Made by a program: the position numbers and the translations under genes
Part shown: piece by piece, positions 35,718-48,012 of the stretch
Numbering within the stretch: position 1 is the stretch's first letter
Layout: each line of letters opens with the position of its first letter
The notes under the pieces: generated by a model
Told to the model about the DNA's origin: nothing
The model's input: only the letters and a program-made list of their open reading frames with translations
Databases searched by the model: none
Origin: Atherix ibis
Lineage: Eukaryota > Arthropoda > Insecta > Diptera > Athericidae
Length of the DNA stretch: 64,000 bases
Direction: 5' to 3'
Assembly: GCA_958298945.1 (NCBI GenBank)
Contig: OY282607.1
Coordinates: 51,499,020 to 51,563,019, forward strand

Positions 35718-36743
35718 ATGGGAAAACGAAGAAGCTGCACACCAGAATTTAGGCAACTAATAATAAATAAATATGCGATGAAAAATTCCTCAATGGCAAC
35801 TGTTGCGAAGGACTTGGGATGTTCAAAAAAAATGGTTTTTACAGCTATAAAAACGTATACCAGCACTGGCTCATGCAACAACAAAATTAGGAGAAAACGG
35901 AGTCGAAAAACAACCAAAAGAGAAGATAGGTTGATTTTGCGGGCGAGTAAAGCTGACCCATTTTTGACGGCCAACAAAATTAAGGAGTCCTTGTCAAGTC
36001 AATTGACAAATAAATTGTCGGACAGGACCGTTAGACGTCGACTGGGTGAATCTGGTTTGCGTGGGTGCGTGGCTAAGAAAAAGCCACTTGTTTCGGCGAT
36101 AAATAAAAAGCGCAGATTATGCTTCGCCAAAACTCACAAGGACAAACCGATTGGATTTTGGAAAAAAGTGTTGTGGAGCGATGAATCCAAGTTTTGCATG
36201 TTTGGGTCCGATGGTAAGGTTTATGTCCGTCGCCCCAAAAACCAAGAAATAAACCCCAACTACACACAAAAAACAATTAAACATGGGGGTGGTAGTGTTA
36301 TGGTTTGGGGAGCGTTTTCGTGGTATGGCGTTGGTCCACTACACCGTATTGATGGACGCATGGACCAACATGTGTACAAAAATATATTGGTAAATGTTAT
36401 GGAGCCTTACGCGTTTGAAAATATGCCCATTACGTATACGTTTCAACAGGATAATGATCCTAAACACACTTCACGCCTAGTGAAGAGTTGGTTTATGGAC
36501 GAAAAAGTAGACGTAATGGAGTGGCCAGCGCAAAGTCCTGACCTTAATCCTATCGAAAATCTGTGGTGGGATGTTAAGAGAGGATTAAGGACCAGGACTT
36601 CCAAGAACGCAACCGACCTTTTTAACAATATAAAGGATATATGGGATAACATCCCCATTAGCAGAGTGCAACAGCTAATTTACAGTATGCCAAGGCGTTG
36701 TTTGGCAGTTATAAAAAATAAAGGATATCCAACAAAATATTAG
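35718..36743 (+). CDS. Tc1-like transposase (DD34E), intact
   Basis: A 341-residue protein, the usual length for Tc1-type transposases, from ATG 35,718 to TAG. It should bind the element's terminal repeats and cut and join DNA at TA sites in the nucleus. Residues 1-55 and 68-115 form two helix-turn-helix units (paired-like), joined by a basic stretch, KIRRKRSRKTTKR (56-68), in the place of the GRPR hook and nuclear-localisation signal. The catalytic core shows D155 in WSDESKF, the glycine-rich box GGGSVMVWG at 190-198, D245 in FQQDNDPKH and E280 in SPDLNPIENLWW. The spacing D245-E280 leaves 34 residues. No stop or frameshift is present. The start is chosen because it is the first ATG and gives full family length. 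Confidence 0.95.
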   Translation: MGKRRSCTPEFRQLIINKYAMKNSSMATVAKDLGCSKKMVFTAIKTYTSTGSCNNKIRRKRSRKTTKREDRLILRASKADPFLTANKIKESLSSQLTNKLSDRTVRRRLGESGLRGCVAKKKPLVSAINKKRRLCFAKTHKDKPIGFWKKVLWSDESKFCMFGSDGKVYVRRPKNQEINPNYTQKTIKHGGGSVMVWGAFSWYGVGPLHRIDGRMDQHVYKNILVNVMEPYAFENMPITYTFQQDNDPKHTSRLVKSWFMDEKVDVMEWPAQSPDLNPIENLWWDVKRGLRTRTSKNATDLFNNIKDIWDNIPISRVQQLIYSMPRRCLAVIKNKGYPTKY

Positions 36744-36819
36744 TAATTTGCAATAGATATCCTTATTTAAAATTTTATTTTTTTATCTAATTCATATGTA
36801 TAATACACTTTTAATATTA

Positions 36820-37039
36820 AGTTTCTAATTATATGACCAGGCAATGAAGCGCCATTTTTGTTTTATATCAATAGCGCAATACATTTTTTTGAAAAAAATT
36901 TGTTTTATTAATCATTATTATTAAATATTAATTTATTAAATTAAAAAGTCTTTGTTTTTCAATTTCCGTGAAGTCATTCAGATTTTACGAAGGATTTACT
37001 AAAAAAAACTTGTCGTTTCTAATTATCTGTCCGCAAGTG
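36820..37039. repeat. Right IR/DR of the Tc1-like element
   Basis: The inner repeat (36,820-36,840, TTTCTAATTATATGACC) and outer repeat (37,013-37,039) mirror the left end. Confidence 0.8.
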
Positions 37040-37041
37040 TA

Positions 37042-40000
37042 TAGTCCAAGGAGAACCCTATCAGAACCTTACTGAATAATAACTGTTAATATAATAAGTA
37101 AATATGGTGTTGATTCATAATGGGAAATCCTTTACATAAAAATACTCATAATTAGCAGCAATAAAAAAACACACTTAGAAAAAGTCACTTTCAAGATCTC
37201 GCACAGTAAAAAAAATTATTACGAAAAAATATAAACCAAATTTTCATGTCAATGTCTTATCAAGAATATGTGAGCTCCACAAATAAATTTCGTATGCCAT
37301 TGTTAGCCCATTTCTGCCATTTTTAACCAAATTATTAATATTCATTGCACGTAATTGAGAAATACAAAATTATTCTGTGTTTTCAACTTGTCTTTTTTGC
37401 AATTTAATCAAATGAAAACTAAATTTTCACCTCTTTCTCCTACTCTCTTGTCTACCCTATCCCATCTCTCTAATCGTATGTAATTTATATTCTTCCCAAA
37501 GAATAAGAGAAAACATGTGCCCTGGACATACGCAATTTGTTCAAAGGTAAAATCACTATTATTGTATAGCGGAAATTTGTTAAATATACAATTTTATTAT
37601 AAAGTTTACAATAAATTATTACATAAATAAATAAAAAATAAAAATAGAAAAGTCAAAAAAGTTATAAATTCAAGAAGAAAAAAACGAAGAGAAAAAAAAC
37701 AATTGTTACGTAAACTGTTTGTGGCGCTTGGAAATCCACAAATTATACTCCCAAGTAAATCATCAATTTGGGGATTTGAGTTCTTTCGGTCAGGTTTGAA
37801 GAGAAACCATTCACAGCAACATAATATCCACTCGTTCACCGCTGTCTGCTCGTACAATACAGTACGTACATACCGTTTGCATGGGAATTTCCATTGTCAT
37901 CCGATTCAGAATTTTGAATTCGTTTATTAAATACAATTGTACGTTTATGTGTATGGGGGGAGGGCTTCGCTCATGTATAAATGAATACATGAGCGAAGAG
38001 TCGATTTTCTTCTTTGGATAAAGAGTATTTATTCATCTAACACCATCTGGACATTAACCTAGAACACAAGAGTGGCAAAAATTCCACAAAACACTAACAG
38101 TCACGATCAAACATCAAAGTGTGGCCAGTTCAATGATTGAATTTTCATTTGTTTTTAGTTTTCTTCAGTTTTGCACAAAAAAAACTTCTTCGACTAGTTT
38201 TATAATCAGAATATAAGAAAATATGTCATTTATTTTAGCCGTTTATCGTTAAATGTTTCTTTTTTAACCTGTTTTTTAAATATTTTAATTAAAAAATCAC
38301 AAGAGTTTTGGCTCTTGAAATTTTTGAAAACTTTTTATTCCCATTCACAGTTTGATTTTGAAATCAATTGAAAGAAAAATAAAATCAAATAAAAAAAGGA
38401 AAAAAAGAACAATTGCTAACATTCGAAATGGACTACAAATAAAAGTGAACTCTTGAAACTGATTGGAACGATTTGAAAAAGGACAACAACAACAACAAGT
38501 GTAATTTATGCGAATTTCAATTTTTTTTTCTATTTCTCTCAATCTTCTCTCTCTCTTAAATAGAATAAACAGAAAATGTACTCAAACAAGTTCATTGATA
38601 TTGTTTGTCAGTTACTTTGGTATGTTTACGTTTCGTTTCCATTCAAAGTTATTGGATCAGATTTTTAAAGGCTATAAAGCGATGTTGGCTGTCATTATTT
38701 TCTATTATCTTTGATATAAAATTGATAAATTTATAAAGTAAAAATTTATAAAATATTATTTATGAAATGAAAAGTTTTCCTGACATTTTTTATTATAGCA
38801 AATTAGAGTTTTTATTTAAGAAAAAAAAATGCATTCAGCAAAATTCAATTTATTTACTATGCGAAATGGAAAAGAAAATATAAAAATGGTAAATTATCCT
38901 TTCGTTGCGCATACCTATTACATAAAGCATTAAAGATTAGTAAGTTTTTGAATTGCTGCCTACTGAGCAAAACAATCTGAGGCAATTTTTATGCATGAAG
39001 AATTTTTGATTACCACGATGATGTCAGAAAGTTCTTTAAAAAAAATCTAGAAAGCCAGTACAAATTATTTTGGTAAAGATGTTTTTAGTGTTTTTGTTTT
39101 TTGGAAAGCATTCTGATAAAAAATCAATATAATTTAGAATTGATTTAGTCAAACAAGGAGGAAGAGGATCGAAGGAGACCTAACTGTTGCTTAGGTGAGC
39201 CAATGGCATAAAATATCTCAAATGTTCAGAAATGGTTAGAATGTCTGTCAAAAGAACAACGCATTGTGAGCACTTGATTTTACAAAATTAATGGTCCTGT
39301 TGTAAGCATGCAAAATGGATAATTATATATATCACAAAAAACATTATAATATCTATTTATCAGTCATAAACTGAAAGGAGGAAAGTCTTCAACTCCTTCA
39401 ATTTGATGAACTCTTCTTAACTAATTGCAACAGTACAAATAAACGAATAATTTTTTAATAATCCAATTTGTAGTAGTATTATAAAAATTGTTCAAATGAA
39501 ATAAGAAAGTCGTTTTTTTTTAGGAAGACAACTTCCAATTGGCCGTTTAGTCGGTTCGAATTGAACTTGATTCAACCTAACCTCCAAGGAGTCTACATAT
39601 TGTCCAGATATTAAGCCTAGAAAGTTCAGTGCAAGAAGAGTTTTAATTGGATTGCCATTTGAGATGTTCATCTTATATTACAGAGGTAAAAAAATTGTAA
39701 AAAAATGCGATACAAAAATCATTTTTCTTAAATGGACATACAAAATGTGAATGAATGGAGTTTTTTTATGCCCATTTGTATTTTTTGAATATTATGAATG
39801 TGATTGAAATGGAAAAAATCTTTACGGGAATTTTCCAAATTCAAATAATTTACAGAGAAGATTAGATTGAAGAGGATGTGTGTGTATGTGTGTGAGTACG
39901 TGTAACTGCTTCAAGGCAAACACTTGCTTTACAGATCGAGACTCGAATCGTTTTTTTTATTCTATTGGTACAACCCCAGAGCATTATCATATCCAGCATA

Positions 40001-40326
40001 TGGCAACACCAATAATATCGTTATTAAAAATCACAAAAATACTGATTGAGAGTAGAGCAGCGAATTAGAGGAATTTAATGTGATTGTACAGTTTTTTTTT
40101 TAACTTGATTTTCAATTATATTTTTGGTAAGTTTTTATTTAAAAAAAAAATAAATATGGTGAACCTGAGTTAATTATTATTTCTAAGCTCTTCTGTAAAA
40201 AATAGGGTTTATATATTTTTTCGATTAAATTCACTTTAAAAAAATATGTCAAAGCATGTAAATACCATTTATTCCAATTAAATTGCTACAAATGGAATTT
40301 ACTTTTGTTTGTTATTATATCGAAAT
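37042..40326. other. A/T-rich spacer
   Basis: No gene recognised. An inverted pair, TTCGCTCATGTATAAATGAATACATGAGCGAA, is visible at about 37,968-37,999 as complementary arms of 13 bp (TTCGCTCATGTAT and ATACATGAGCGAA). A (CAA)n patch lies near 38,485-38,499 and a TG-rich patch near 39,875-39,905. Confidence 0.5.
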
Positions 40327-40328
40327 TA

Positions 40329-41540
40329 TTGGGTGTAAGGGAAAGTTCTGTAGTTTTTTTCCAAACAAAAAACTAATTTTTTTTTCACCTTTTATTCAAA
40401 AATTTATCCAAAATATAATTTCCTTTATTAGTTACAACTGTCTGCCATTTGAATATTCTTCCACTGCCATTTGGACACCCTCATAATTTATATATTCATT
40501 TCCATCAATAAAGTTTTTCAGCGACCTGAACAGATGATAGTCAGATGGTGCAATATCTGGAGAATATTCTGGCTGAGGTCAAGTTTCCCAACCCAACTCT
40601 GCAATTTTTTGTACGGTTTTTCTTGCCACGTGCGGTCTAGCGTTGTCACGATGAAGAATTAAACCCTTTCTGTTGATCAAATATGGACGTTTACGTTGAA
40701 TTTCTTTATTCAAAACATGAAGTTCCGAACAGTAACGATCAGCATCGACCGTATACTTTTCTTTCAGTAACTCATAATGGACAATACTCGTCCGATCCCA
40801 CCAACAACACAACATAACTTTCTTTTGATGCACGCCAGCTTTGGATGTGGTCGGTGGTGTCTCCCCTTTATAAACATATCCCCTTTTTCTTATCACATGT
40901 TTATAAACTATCCACTTTTCATCAACAGTCACCAAACGGTCCAAAAACGGTTCCCTTTTGTTACGAGCAAGATTTGAAGAACATATTGAAATTCGATCCA
41001 TTAAATTTTGTTCGCATAATTCGTGTGGCATACAAACAGAGAGTTTGGATACAAAACCAAGCCTTTTAATGTGCTCTAAAGCAGTAGTCTGATGAATTCC
41101 AAGCTTGAAGGACACTTCTGTAGAATTTAACATGTGATTTGTACTGATCATACTGCGCAGCACTTCGTCATTGCCATCTGATGGCCGTCCTGATCTGGGT
41201 TCATATTTGAAAGGTAAATCACCCGAACGAAATTTCGCAAACCATCTCTGGCATGTTCGAGCTGTTACTGCATCTTCTCCAAACACGCCACAGAAGTTTT
41301 TTTTTGCCTCTATCGCGTCATTCTCTTTTTGGAAATATACAACATACAATGTCACACATGTTGACTGTTTTACAAGTTTAAAAAAACTGACAAAAATACG
41401 AAAAAATGTATATAAACCATCAATCATACAGTAATCTAACGCTTTAAATCGATTTCAGTCGAATCAGAATTCCCGCTAAGAATCGACAACGCATACAAGT
41501 GCAAGTGTTCAAAAACGACAGAATTTTCCCTTACACCCAA
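40329..41540 (-). mobile_element. Nearly intact mariner, TTGGGTGTAAGG family
   Basis: 1,212 bp with TA at each side. The ends are TTGGGTGTAAGGGAAAGTTC (left) and the inverse of TTGGGTGTAAGGGAAAATTC (right). The element is the intact relative of the segment embedded at 34,259-34,880. It carries a lightly damaged transposase on the minus strand. Confidence 0.93.
40386..41427 (-). pseudogene. Cecropia-like mariner transposase with one internal stop
   Basis: Open for 282 residues from 41,427 to a TGA at 40,579-40,581, then still in frame to 40,432. Visible parts: EAKKNFCGVFGEDAVTARTC and RWFAKFRSGDL, the PRSGRPSDG stretch, FKLGIHQTTALEHIKRLGF, the linker MPHELCEQN, D in VTVDEKWIVYK, CCWWDRTSIVHYELL, D in HRDNARPHVA, then the stop, then SPDIAPSDYHLF with the third D 34 residues after the second. 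Near 40,450 a deletion plus frameshift joins VEEYSNG to a shifted frame reading WQTVVTNKGNYILDKF. The true start is likely downstream of 41,427, because the first 25 or so residues are leader-like and hydrophobic. One stop and one indel separate it from a working gene. Confidence 0.9.
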
Positions 41541-41689
41541 TACTAAAGAAATAATAAAAATTGCAATATTTCAGTAGATCCCTCTCCAATTAGATTAAAA
41601 TATAATCATAAAGGTTGGATTTCTGTCAAAATATTGTCCGGATTATAGGGTAATGTTATAATAGAAATCGTAAGAAGGCTGTGATACCA

Positions 41690-42050
41690 TAGCTGATGTC
41701 CAGTTGCGTTGGTTGCCAGCACAAGTGAGAATTTGGAGCTACTTCGGCGTCCAGAACTTGTTGTTAATCCTGACAAACTTTAACGATAGACATTCGTAAA
41801 GACACTAAATACCGTAAGAGCGGGATGTTCTGAACGAATCGTTAAACAAATTTACTAAAAACCTTATCGAAATTCTGGGCACGCAAACTGTTCAGAATCT
41901 GAATTGGTCATGACGACGCTTTCATCCATAAATTCCTCATTGGCAACCAACCACACTTCAATCCTGTGATACTCAATTTCTTTTTGAATTGTATTTCATT
42001 AATAGTAGAGCTTCTGGAAACACCAATGCTTCTCTCAAGTCCACATTTCA
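41690..42050 (+). mobile_element. LINE 3'-end fragment
   Basis: Plus-strand pieces match the 3' part of the LINE at 60.9-63.2 kb. CAGTTGCGTTGGTTGCCAGC encodes LRWLPAQV, the counterpart of the RNase H LQWVLGHV at 62,600. IEILG then NLNW at 41,867-41,910 parallels EILG then NPNW at 62,760-62,800, followed by HKFLIGNQ and a degraded Cys/His tail. It is broken by stops and frameshifts, with no target-site duplication identified. Confidence 0.6.
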
Positions 42051-45000
42051 ATTTAGTTCAAAAAGCCAACATGGCATTCCACTAACTACCCCTCTTGACC
42101 AGATTAGCATAGATAGCTTATTCATTCTTAATATGAAGCGATAAACTGGCCCCTGCACATGTTTTAGGGTCCATCTATGAGCATGATTATTGTTTAGTGC
42201 CATCAAAACCAACTTTTTATTTAAAAGCATTAATTTTATTTCAACTATAAACGTGTTTCCCCGCTCTCTTTCAGAAATTGTTTTGAAGAAAATGAGCAAC
42301 ACGAATATATAAGTTACAATATCAATTCCTAATAATCTCAATATATAAAAGAAATTCCACACAATTTAGGTTTTTTTTTTAAAAAAAATATCAATAAAAC
42401 AAATCCAGAAAAAAACTGGGCACATCGAAATTTTTAGTGCAGTTATTTAAAAAAAAAACGAATTATTAAAAACGAAATGTCACAAAATACAAGAATTCCA
42501 CACAACAACAAAAAAAATGTAAGCATTCCCTCTGCGGTGAGGGAAAACTTACTTATTAATGGTCGGCAGCAATGGAATATCCTCCATCCAATGCAATAGC
42601 AGCCATGACGACTGCATGAATGGACTATTGTATAGGAGCGCAGAGAATGATGATGACAGAAAAATCATAGTAACAAAAGAGATTGGTGATTTTCATTTAT
42701 GAGTGCATAAGATCAACCACAGATACTTACGTACTTGTACTCTTGCGATGATGATGAGCTAGCTAGCTAGGTGGAGAAAAAGAGCACAGATATTTTCAGC
42801 GGCAAAGTTTATAAAAAGAATGAATAGCATTGAAAATGATTAAAGTTCCCTAGTATATCGGAGGATATGAAGTAAGTGCGTACGTTCCAAAGTATAATCC
42901 CTACTGTTATTGAAGAACACAAAAAAAAGATGTTTTGCTCATTACATCGTTCCCAACCGTTCTCCAGAGGAGCTAAAATGTTGTTCCGAAGGTAATACTT
43001 CCCATCTGTTTACCTCCAACCAAACCCCACATGGCCGCTTACCAACTCATCTATTTCAATGAGAATAGTACATTGCCATTAAGAGTTTCCCGATTTATTC
43101 GCTTCATGTTCGCAAACTGCTGAGCAAAACCAAATTCCAATTTCAAAATATATGCGAACACACACACGCACGCACAAACTATTTCACATCACGTCACAAA
43201 TCCCTAAACCTGTACTCATCAAGGGTTACCCTCCAATTTAAAGAGTTAACATTGCAAACACACACACTTATAATGATAAATTCCCATAAATTCTTAAATT
43301 GGACTCATTGGCAACCAGAATCACGTGCACAAATGTGAATTGCATACTTACTGGCTGGCTGGCGGCAGGCTGGGGGACTATTGATTTCGATTACTTTTCA
43401 AGCAGACTTGTTGTCCGTTATCCAATTTCTTACTGCACGCTTTAGCAGTGAATTTTTTTTCATTTCAATTGGCATTACTACCACAGACACACGTGAGCAA
43501 AAAAGCTAAGAGAACAAATGTGGGATGATGACGTATTCAGTGCGGTTCGGCCGAGTCCGTAAGTGCATCCAACCTGATTGCTATGGCACGGAATGTGAAA
43601 CGAATGCGAAATTCCGACAATTTGCAGCTTTTACGAATGTTGACTGACTACTACATAACTGGTTGATTTGGGGAGCAGCCGTTCTTGGCCAGCGTGGTGG
43701 TGAGTACCTAAAATTATGGGAATCCATCCATGTACAGCTGTTCATTTTTGTAATGATTTAACCACCAGTGTTTGGCAGGTGAAAAAATATTGCCAGCGTC
43801 GTATGCGAAGAACATACTGAACAATGGGATGGAAGCTAGTCGTCGGCTTTTTTTCAGTGTTCATTATTTTAACACCGATCACCATTTCAAAGACCTTACA
43901 CAATTGAAAATAAACCTCAAGAAACTGTTGTTAAACAAAAATATTCTAAGATCAAATAAAGAGGAATGTGACAGTTAATGAAGCAATAGAAAAACTACAA
44001 AGCTTTTGAAATTAACGCTAAATTTGATGATGTAAAGGTAGCATTGGACTGCTTGACAAGATGCTATGTTTATTTCATTTTTTCTGCCATGCAAGTGGAA
44101 TGTGTTATGTGTTGCCATGCGAAAACATTACATTTTATAATGCAGTGTGATTAAGGGGTTTAAGTTTGCCTGCCCGATAGCACATGACAGTGCCCTTATC
44201 CATGGCAAAGCACGAAAAGCTGCGTTACAATACGTAAGGACGGTGCCATGTACTGTCAGATGCACATATGAAGATAAGTCTTGTTTTAATATGGCAGAAA
44301 CTGGTATGCAGTGTAATATGTGTATGGTGCGCGGAATCAAATGGCACATTGTCACAAATAGACTGAAAATTCTTTTATGTAGTATAATAAGTAATATACG
44401 TGTTGAGATTTGTGTGCCATGCAGAGTGCTTTACACTTTAAAAAAATTTGGCCAAATTGTGGGCACCTGATGAAATTATTGGCAGACAAAAATAAACAAC
44501 CGCAGAATTGCACATATTTTTAGTTTTAAGAAAACCATAAATTAATTTTTTTAACACAAAAGTTAAAAAATTAAATTCGAATTTTCTTAGAAAAAAAGTT
44601 TTCAAACTAATTTTAAGTTTCAGATTTAAATTTTGTGTATTCAAAGAATATGCCAAAAAAATGGAGGCAAACTCACATAAAAAAATCCTTATTAATAAAA
44701 AAAAAAATTTCGTCCAATTATTTGTGTGCATTTACACGAACATATTTATACACGTATGGGTGTGTAAAATTACGAAAATAATTATAACAAAAAAGACAAC
44801 ACAAATAAAAAAAAAAACACATATTCTTCTACACTTTCGTTTTCGCTCACCCATACGAACTTGAAATAAATTTATTCCTTGAATCATCAAACAAATTTTT
44901 TATAACGATTCAAATTATAACTGCAGAAATATTCAAATGTGGATCAAAAAATCTGACACAAAAGAAAATCAAACAGTTTTTTTTTTTTTGCAATAATAAT

Positions 45001-45599
45001 TATTGATGTGTGATATTGTTTATTGTATGAGCACGCATACATTTTCACATTTCCATGCATGACGACAGTTTGCAAATTTCATTAAGTTTATTTAAATTTT
45101 TGTGTGTTTGTGGTGTATGCGAGCCACTTTACATGGAAGCGAACAAACGATGCGAAGTGGAAGGAGTTCAAATGTATATGAAAATACGTATAAGGTTGCG
45201 TTAAGGTTCTTGTCAAGATAAATTAAAAGCAAATAATATTTACCTGCCACCCCCCCCCCCCTTGAGGTTTTTTATAAAATTGCCATTATTTAAAAAAAAA
45301 ATATTCAAATCGAAGAAAAAATTGTAAACTCTAAAAAGCACAATATTTTTGTAAAAAAATATAACGAATAAAAATATTTTCACTATTAAAAAACTATTGT
45401 CATATTTTCAAATTACAATAAATTACTAATGCGTTCGGAAACAACTCTTTTACAATGTATTATGTAAGTTTTTTTTAGCATGTAGAGTAGAAGAGATATT
45501 GATATATTGATATATTGAAGACAGAACGTCATATGAAAACCGAGTATTTACATGAAAGAAGAGAATAAAAAGAAAAAAGAAATGATTTTTGAATCGTAT
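42051..45599. other. Spacer, no recognised gene
   Basis: Moderately A/T-rich. Positions 42,540-43,700 are more balanced and contain short CACACA patches and a CTAGCTAGCTAG palindromic run near 42,760. A 107-codon open frame at 44,147-44,470 has no recognised motif and no supporting context. A C12 run lies at 45,250-45,261. Confidence 0.45.
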
Positions 45600-45960
45600 G
45601 AAGTCATTCTAGTATCGGGTCTTATCCATAGTAAGTAAGTGATTTTTTGTGCACTGATGGTATATACGTACTTGTGTCAGTATGTGCGATAGTGCGAACT
45701 TCGTTATTATCACGGGAGTATAAGCGGCCGAAGCGGTGACGTTACGTTCGCGATTGCTTATCAGAGCGCGCGCGGTCTCACTGCTCCACTATTTATTCGT
45801 TAACAGAAAAATATTTCGTCGTCCGATTGCTCATTTGGCAAAAAATTATTCGACACAAAAATATGCATGAATGCGCGCAACTGATTAAATAGCTCACTCA
45901 CTATAAATACTCTCATTTACGAATTATACGAGTACTAAAATGTAAGATAACAATTATTAA
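45600..45960. promoter_or_regulatory. GC-richer block, possible promoter
   Basis: Around 45,720-45,790 the DNA becomes GC-rich (GCGGCCGAAGCGGTGACG and a GCGCGCGC run) between A/T-rich flanks, with a TATAAATA-like sequence at about 45,902. Promoter function is inferred from composition only. Confidence 0.2.
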
Positions 45961-48012
45961 ATCGCGGATTGGTCATATAACATCATAGGCACATCACCAC
46001 AACATGTTTTTTCCAATGTGCTTTTCTCTCCCTCTTCTTCCTCTCGAACACTCTTTCATAACAATCCATTTTTCTCTACTATAAGAGAATATGTTTGTAT
46101 ATCCCCTTTGTTAGCAGTACATTCGTCCCAATTTTTAAAAACAAAAAATATTTTTCCCTTATTTCGTGTTTGATTAATTTGATCTTTTAGTAAAATAAAT
46201 AAAATAAAAATTCCATGATTCTGCGATAAAAATTATGTGAGTAAACAATCCAAAAAAAAAAAAATTTTTTTGACGATACAAAATTTTGCAAAGTTTGGAA
46301 TTTTTTTTTTTTTTAATTTGTTCCAATGTTTTTTTTGTAAAATTTTCTCTTCTCCTGGTAAAGTGTGTGTTTATATATGTGTGTGTGTGTGTGTGTGTTT
46401 GCAATAATTTTTTAAAAACTCATGTGCACTTCTACAATATAACATATTTAGAGATATACAGTCATGGGAAAAGTTAATCAATATTAAATGTTTAGATATA
46501 CTATACAGTCACTGGGAAGACTTTAAATAATTTTAACAAAAAAATGTTTTGCTGAAAATTCCCTTATTATTATTTGGAAATTTAAAAAAAAATTTGTTCT
46601 AAATCTTATAAAAAAATGTTCATGACACTTTAATGTTAGCAATTTCGTTTTTTTTTTTTTAAGAAATTTCGAGACTTTAAATATTTATGTAATTGCTTAT
46701 TTCAGAAAAGTTCGGTATTGAAAGTTTTTATTTATGTCAAAGATTTTAATTTGACCTTTTTGAAATTTATTTTTAAGGTTTTGATATTTTTATCAAATTT
46801 TTCAGTTTTTAATATTGGTTTTGATGGTTTTTCATTTAAATTTAAAGTTTATACAATCTTTTTATGAAATTTCGAACATCAAAATGTAAGTTGTTCATTT
46901 TTTTTTATTAAATTTAAAGGATTTTAATTCCTTATAATAACAGTTTTAAGAAATTTTAAATTTGTAAAGCATTGATTTTTATGAATTTTGGTATAAGAAC
47001 TTTAATAAAATTTTAGATTTTGATTAAATTTTGAAGATTTCACTTTTTTTTAAGAGCACTCAGTTTTTATCAAAATAATTCTGTGAAACGTTGACATTTT
47101 AAATACTATTCATTCAGTAAGATATACATACACTTATCAAAATAAAAATATTCCTGCTCAAAAAAAAACTATTTTTGTTTTATCTCAAATTTACATAAAA
47201 AATAATTAAATAGTTTTATATATAAAAAAAAATCTAATGGAAGCCAGTTTTTTTAAAATTTATTTAAATAACACGCAAAAAATTAGTTCTATCCATTAAT
47301 GGTTGAGTAGAATTCTTTAAATTGTATTTATATTTAAACATGTGGATGGATACGTTTGTTGTATGGTACATATTTGTAGGTAGGAAAAAAAGTAAATAAA
47401 TTAACAGAAAAACATATATGCATGTATGTGATTGTTATATATAAGAACAAATTTAAATAAGGAATTGAATAAAAACAACAACGGCAGAAAGAGGAATATT
47501 TACACTAAATTAAATTTCTATTCACAATTAAGAGTAAATTAGGAATTTTTTCTCTGTCCCTTTTTTCATCTTTTTACCACCAGTATGAATGCACACACAC
47601 ATTTACCTCTCCATCCATCCATACATATGTTGTCAAATGTATGGTATATAAATGAGTAGTTATTTTGTGGACATTTAAGATTCTTAACAGTTTTACCCAT
47701 ATATGATATCTGTTGCTATTCTCTCTCTCAAACGTATCTGCACACACACACACACATTTAATAGCATATCAGCAATTTTGTAAAAAATTATTATTTTATG
47801 TAGACAAGAATGGTCGTATAAGCAAAAAAAAAAAAAAAAACATTTAAAAAAAACATACTATATTGACAAAGAAAAAGAAAAAAAGACGCAAAATTCTGTG
47901 TTGAAAATTTATTTTTCCGAATGAGAATATTTTCGTTAAGAGTGGTGCCAAATGCCTGTCGTACAAAAGTGAAGTATTTATCTGCGTACATATGTGTGTA
48001 TGGATGTGCACG
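45961..48012. other. A/T-rich spacer with (GT)n
   Basis: A GT microsatellite of about ten units spans 46,379-46,398 and CACACA patches lie near 47,590 and 47,745. No gene recognised. Confidence 0.5.

Larger units (their letters stand above)
35372..37039 (+). mobile_element. Complete Tc1-like transposon with inverted/direct-repeat ends
   Basis: 1,668 bp flanked by TA on each side (35,370-35,371 and 37,040-37,041). The outer 27 bp are perfectly inverted (CACTTGCGGACAGATAATTA and on to AAACGA). Each end also has an inner copy of the core ATAATTAGAA in the same orientation as its outer copy (35,592-35,613 and 36,820-36,840). This gives terminal regions of about 245 and 225 bp of the inverted/direct-repeat type known from Sleeping Beauty, Minos-like and Bari-like elements. 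The transposase frame inside is intact. Nothing visible prevents activity, so this is the best candidate for a young, mobile element here. Confidence 0.95.

Noticed and set aside
35687..36658. Minus-strand open frames across the Tc1-like element
   Set aside because: They are shadows of the intact plus-strand transposase.
44147..44470. 107-codon frame with several Cys, which might suggest a zinc-binding protein
   Set aside because: Cys spacing does not fit a known finger, the flanks are non-coding, and no start or splice context is visible.
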